Source of the DNA: Rheinheimera riviphila
Lineage (GTDB): Bacteria; Pseudomonadota; Gammaproteobacteria; Enterobacterales; Alteromonadaceae
DNA: 64,000 nt
NCBI RefSeq assembly: GCF_004005945.1
Contig: NZ_SACS01000019.1
Location: forward strand, 1 to 64,000
Direction of reading: 5' to 3'
The notes under the pieces are model-generated. The model had not been told where the DNA came from. It saw only the letters and a list, made by a program, of their open reading frames with translations, and made no database searches. Positions 61,306 through 64,000 of this stretch are shown here, one piece after another (within the stretch, counting starts at the first letter, position 1; every line of letters starts with the position of its first letter). Position numbers and translations under genes: made by a program.

Positions 61306-61722
61306 TTACACCAGCGTCAGCCGAACTTGTAACGAGTTGCGGGTGGCGTTTGAGTAAGGACACACCTGATGGGCTTTAGCGATTAAGTCATCGGCCACTT
61401 CGTCAGCGATGCCCGGTAAATTGATAAAGAGTTCAACATCTAAACCAAAACCACCAGGAATTTGGCCGATGCCGACTTCTGCCCGGACGCTGCTGTCGGC
61501 GGTCAGGGCAATTTTGCTTTGGCCAGCGACATATTTAATCGCACTTAAAAAACAAGCTGAATAACCTGCGGCAAACAACTGCTCTGGGTTGGTTGCTTCA
61601 CCACCGGCACCGCCTAATTCACGTGGCGTCGACAGTTTGACATCTAAAAAGTTGTCGCTAGAAACAGCGCGACCATCACGGCCTGAAGTACTGGTTACGG
61701 TTGCTTTATAAATAACTTGCAT
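61306..61722 (-). CDS. ohr: Organic hydroperoxide resistance protein Ohr
   Basis: A 138-residue thiol peroxidase of the Ohr/OsmC family. The two catalytic cysteines are visible in NPEQLFAAGYSACFLSAIKYV and KAHQVCPYSNATRNSL, with the conserved arginine in PRELGGAGGEATNPEQ. It detoxifies organic and lipid hydroperoxides with lipoylated partners. The usual MarR regulator OhrR is not adjacent. GGAG lies at good spacing before the start. Two operator-like dyads lie upstream. Confidence 0.95.
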   Translation of the reverse strand: MQVIYKATVTSTSGRDGRAVSSDNFLDVKLSTPRELGGAGGEATNPEQLFAAGYSACFLSAIKYVAGQSKIALTADSSVRAEVGIGQIPGGFGLDVELFINLPGIADEVADDLIAKAHQVCPYSNATRNSLQVRLTLV

Positions 61723-61744
61723 GGTAAATCTCCTGAATTTATTA

Positions 61745-61889
61745 GCGATAACTGTTATCGCGATAATTTAGTGGTTAAAAAAATTGCTACATCCTGCTTC
61801 GTTCACCCTATTTCAGCACAGTGCGGCTGGTTGCTTACTGTCGCTGTCATCAGGTTGTGCGATAATATTATTGCGATAACTGTTATTGT
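61745..61889 (-). promoter_or_regulatory. Operator-like dyads upstream of ohr
   Basis: GCGATAACTGTTATCGC at 61745-61761 is a perfect 17-base palindrome, and its right half overlaps a second dyad, TTATCGCGATAA, at 61755-61766. A degenerate copy (GCGATAAC-T-GTTATTGTG) lies at 61873-61889. The near copy is about 22 bases from the ohr ATG. The repeated motif suggests a dimeric repressor; its identity is not known. Confidence 0.6.
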
Positions 61890-62005
61890 GCAAGTTTTAT
61901 TTTGATGTTTTTTCGAACTTATAGGTAAGATTTTGAATTTAAAGAAATTAAAGTTTCAACTTTTCAAGTTAAGCCGTTGATGTCACGAGCGTCGTGCCCG
62001 ATGTA

Positions 62006-62956
62006 TTAATCCTCACCCAGTAATTTGTATAATTCAGCGCGATTACGACCGTTGCGTTTGGCGGCGTATAAAGCTGAATCCGCCTGGGTATACAGGTCTT
62101 CAAAAGTGCTATCGCCTTTGCACAAAGCAATACCAATCGACACGGTAATGCAGAGCTCGACCTGTCCGGCTTTAATTGGGAAACTGGCTAATAAAGATCG
62201 CACCCGTTCTGCGACTTGCAGTGCGGTTTGTGGACTGGTTTCCGACAAAAAAACGGCAAATTCTTCACCGCCGATCCGACCAAAGATATCGTATTCCCGC
62301 AGCGCTTTTTTGATGCGGTTGGCGGCGGCTTTTAACACTTCATCGCCCGCCTGATGGCCGTATAAGTCGTTGACTGATTTAAAAAAATCCAAATCCAGTA
62401 ATAACAGCGCTGAAGGCAGATCCTGCCGCTGGCAACGCCCGAGTTCAGTATTGGTGGATTCGACAAAACAGCGCCGGTTGGCAACTTTGGTCAGTTCATC
62501 GGTCAACGCCAGTTCGCTCAGGGTTGCTACCCGGGAATGCAGTTGATCTTCAAGGACTTTTTGTTTGGTAATTTCTTTGGCTTGCAGCAACATTTCGCCG
62601 GTTGGCAATAGTTGTTCGGACATTAAAAACCAGCGGCCATCCACCAGGTCGACTTCGAACAACCGAAATGGATTTTGCCGACGCCGTTGATGCGCTGCAT
62701 GTAACCAAAGGTCGATATTTTCCGCTTCAATCCGAATGCCTTTGCGCTCGACAAAGGAGCGGCGCATCAGCTCATCAAAATGAATGCCCTGCATCGTGCG
62801 GTGTTCCTGATAAAAAATATCAGCAAACGCCTGATTGCAACCAAGCAGTTTGTCATCGGCGGTTAAAATGGCATAACCATCATTGCAAACATCAATAAAC
62901 TCAAGCAGTTTTTGCGAAAATGCCGTGTGATTTGTGCTCATGAAGTGCTCAGCCAT
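62006..62956 (-). CDS. PAS-containing diguanylate cyclase
   Basis: A 316-residue soluble protein. An N-terminal PAS domain at about 15-135 (LLEFIDVCNDGYAILTADDKLLGCNQAFADIF; LVDGRWFLMSEQLLPTGEMLLQ) precedes a GGDEF domain at about 145-310 with intact IFGRIGGEEFAVFLSE. It would synthesise cyclic-di-GMP from GTP under PAS control. An I-site RxxD pattern is not obvious to me. ATG at 62956 or 62941 could start it; neither has a strong ribosome binding site. Confidence 0.9.
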   Translation of the reverse strand: MAEHFMSTNHTAFSQKLLEFIDVCNDGYAILTADDKLLGCNQAFADIFYQEHRTMQGIHFDELMRRSFVERKGIRIEAENIDLWLHAAHQRRRQNPFRLFEVDLVDGRWFLMSEQLLPTGEMLLQAKEITKQKVLEDQLHSRVATLSELALTDELTKVANRRCFVESTNTELGRCQRQDLPSALLLLDLDFFKSVNDLYGHQAGDEVLKAAANRIKKALREYDIFGRIGGEEFAVFLSETSPQTALQVAERVRSLLASFPIKAGQVELCITVSIGIALCKGDSTFEDLYTQADSALYAAKRNGRNRAELYKLLGED

Positions 62957-63063
62957 GCCGGCTTTGATCCATTGATTGGATCAAAGTTAGCAGATGAAAA
63001 CACCGATCGGCCAGTTCGCGGCTGGCAAAAGTTAAACTTGGTTAAATCTTTATGGATCGACCA

Positions 63064-64000
63064 TTAAGTGCCGCAAAAAGTCCGGTACGGCATGTCTGAT
63101 TCCGGCGCCGCTGCCGCCCAGCGTTGATTGTTGGCAGTTTCAGTAAAAGGCATGCTTAAATCGCGGGCAAATTGTTGAAATAAAGTGAAATCGTTCTGCT
63201 CAGTTACCTGACTAATCATGAGTTCAATCTGATGATTTCGTGGAATAAAAAATGGATTCACTGCGTTCATTGCCTGTTGCATTGCCGCCGGTTCACCTTG
63301 CAATTGCTGTTGCCATTGCGCCGCCCAAACCAGCCAGCCTTGTTGATCCGCAAACAATGACGCAGGCCCTTGTGCTGCAGCAGCATCGCTGACGGCAAAA
63401 GCTAAGGTTCTGAAACATATCGTAAAGTCGACCTTATTGGCGGCCATCAGCTGCAGCAATTGTTCAGCCAGCGTTTTCGCCGCTGCGGTGGATGCTAAAC
63501 CCAACTTGGCGCTCATCCGGTCTTGCCAGGCTTGGTGATATAAATCAGGGAAATCATTAAGTGCCGCGGTCGCAACTTCTACCGCCTTGGCTTCGGACTC
63601 CGCCAGCAACGGCAACAGGGCTTCCGCCAGCCGTGCCAGGTTCCACTGCGCAATCATCGGTTGATTGCGATAGGCGTAGCGGCCTTGCTGATCAATCGAG
63701 CTAAACACCGTATTAGGGTCAAACTGGTCGATAAAAGCGCAAGGGCCGTAATCAATGGTTTCACCGCTGACCGACATATTGTCGGTGTTCATCACTCCGT
63801 GAATAAAACCAAGGCTCATCCACTGTGCGACCAGTACGGCTTGAGCGCGGATCACCTGGTTCAACAAGGCCAGATATGGCTGTGGCGTATCTGTACATGC
63901 CGGATAATGGCGATTGATCACATAGTCGGCCAGGCTTTTGAGGGAACTGCCGTCCTGTAACATACTGGCAAACTGAAAAGTGCCGATCCGGATATGGCTG
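63064..64000 (-). CDS. selO: Protein adenylyltransferase SelO, C-terminal part
   Basis: A gene running off the right edge; 312 C-terminal residues are in the window and the frame stays open to 64000 (SHIRIGTFQFAS at the edge). The SelO pseudokinase motif MSLGFIHGVMNTDNMSVSGETIDYGPCAFID is present. DPNTVFSSIDQQGRYAYRNQPMIAQWNLARLAEALLPLL follows, as in YdiU/SelO proteins. SelO transfers AMP to Ser/Thr/Tyr of target proteins, linked to oxidative stress. Bacterial SelO often ends near a selenocysteine or CGT tail; here the last residues are FCGT. Confidence 0.93.
   Translation of the reverse strand, partial: SHIRIGTFQFASMLQDGSSLKSLADYVINRHYPACTDTPQPYLALLNQVIRAQAVLVAQWMSLGFIHGVMNTDNMSVSGETIDYGPCAFIDQFDPNTVFSSIDQQGRYAYRNQPMIAQWNLARLAEALLPLLAESEAKAVEVATAALNDFPDLYHQAWQDRMSAKLGLASTAAAKTLAEQLLQLMAANKVDFTICFRTLAFAVSDAAAAQGPASLFADQQGWLVWAAQWQQQLQGEPAAMQQAMNAVNPFFIPRNHQIELMISQVTEQNDFTLFQQFARDLSMPFTETANNQRWAAAAPESDMPYRTFCGT

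Overview
The window looks like chromosome of a gammaproteobacterium of the Alteromonadales/Chromatiales type. Gene content and protein character (Pseudomonas-type isocitrate lyase, TIGR03503 protein, DUF2750, EttA, divergent rnhA/dnaQ) suggest something near Rheinheimera or Alishewanella. That placement is inference from memory of protein families; no search was run. It opens at the 3' end of an rRNA operon (23S tail, 5S, terminator and what looks like a decayed second 5S end).

Layout. 0.5-4.4 kb: a SIMPL protein, a YjfB-like small protein and a DUF2726 protein, with an apparently intact group IIC intron inserted directly behind the DUF2726 terminator. 4.6-9.2 kb: the glyoxylate shunt (aceB, aceA) with a LysR regulator between them. 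9.3-18.9 kb: an erythromycin-esterase-like protein, a LytTR regulator, two b561-type cytochromes, a LOG protein, pheA with an attenuator and pheL leader peptide, a penicillin acylase and cytochrome c'. 19-30 kb: a GGDEF/EAL protein, two secreted amidohydrolases in an operon, YciH, a GAF protein, an aromatic/aspartate aminotransferase and a periplasmic binding protein. 30.3-36.3 kb: ccdAB, ettA, a DUF2750 protein, an iron-type operon (PepSY/DUF2271/DUF4198) behind a Fur-like box, and several intergenic repeats. 36.6-44.6 kb: a glutathione peroxidase, an AT-rich DM9-type secreted protein, two glycosyltransferases, a TauE/SafE exporter, rnhA, dnaQ, a TIGR03503 protein and two identical tRNA-Asp genes.

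44.7-57.9 kb is the accessory region. It holds an inverted-order hipA-hipB pair in which hipA carries a frameshift. Next is a complete type I Wadjet anti-plasmid system (JetA-B-C-D) led by a WYL regulator with a perfect palindromic operator over its own promoter. Divergent from the regulator is a pair of little-known genes (DUF1186 plus SEC-C, and a pRiA4b ORF-3-like protein) that share the operator-containing intergenic region; they are the best candidate for something undescribed.

58-64 kb returns to metabolism and stress: the aldehyde reductase Ahr, an SMP-30-like protein, a secreted alpha/beta hydrolase and Ohr (the last two behind copies of one operator-like block), a diguanylate cyclase, and the C-terminal part of SelO running off the right edge.
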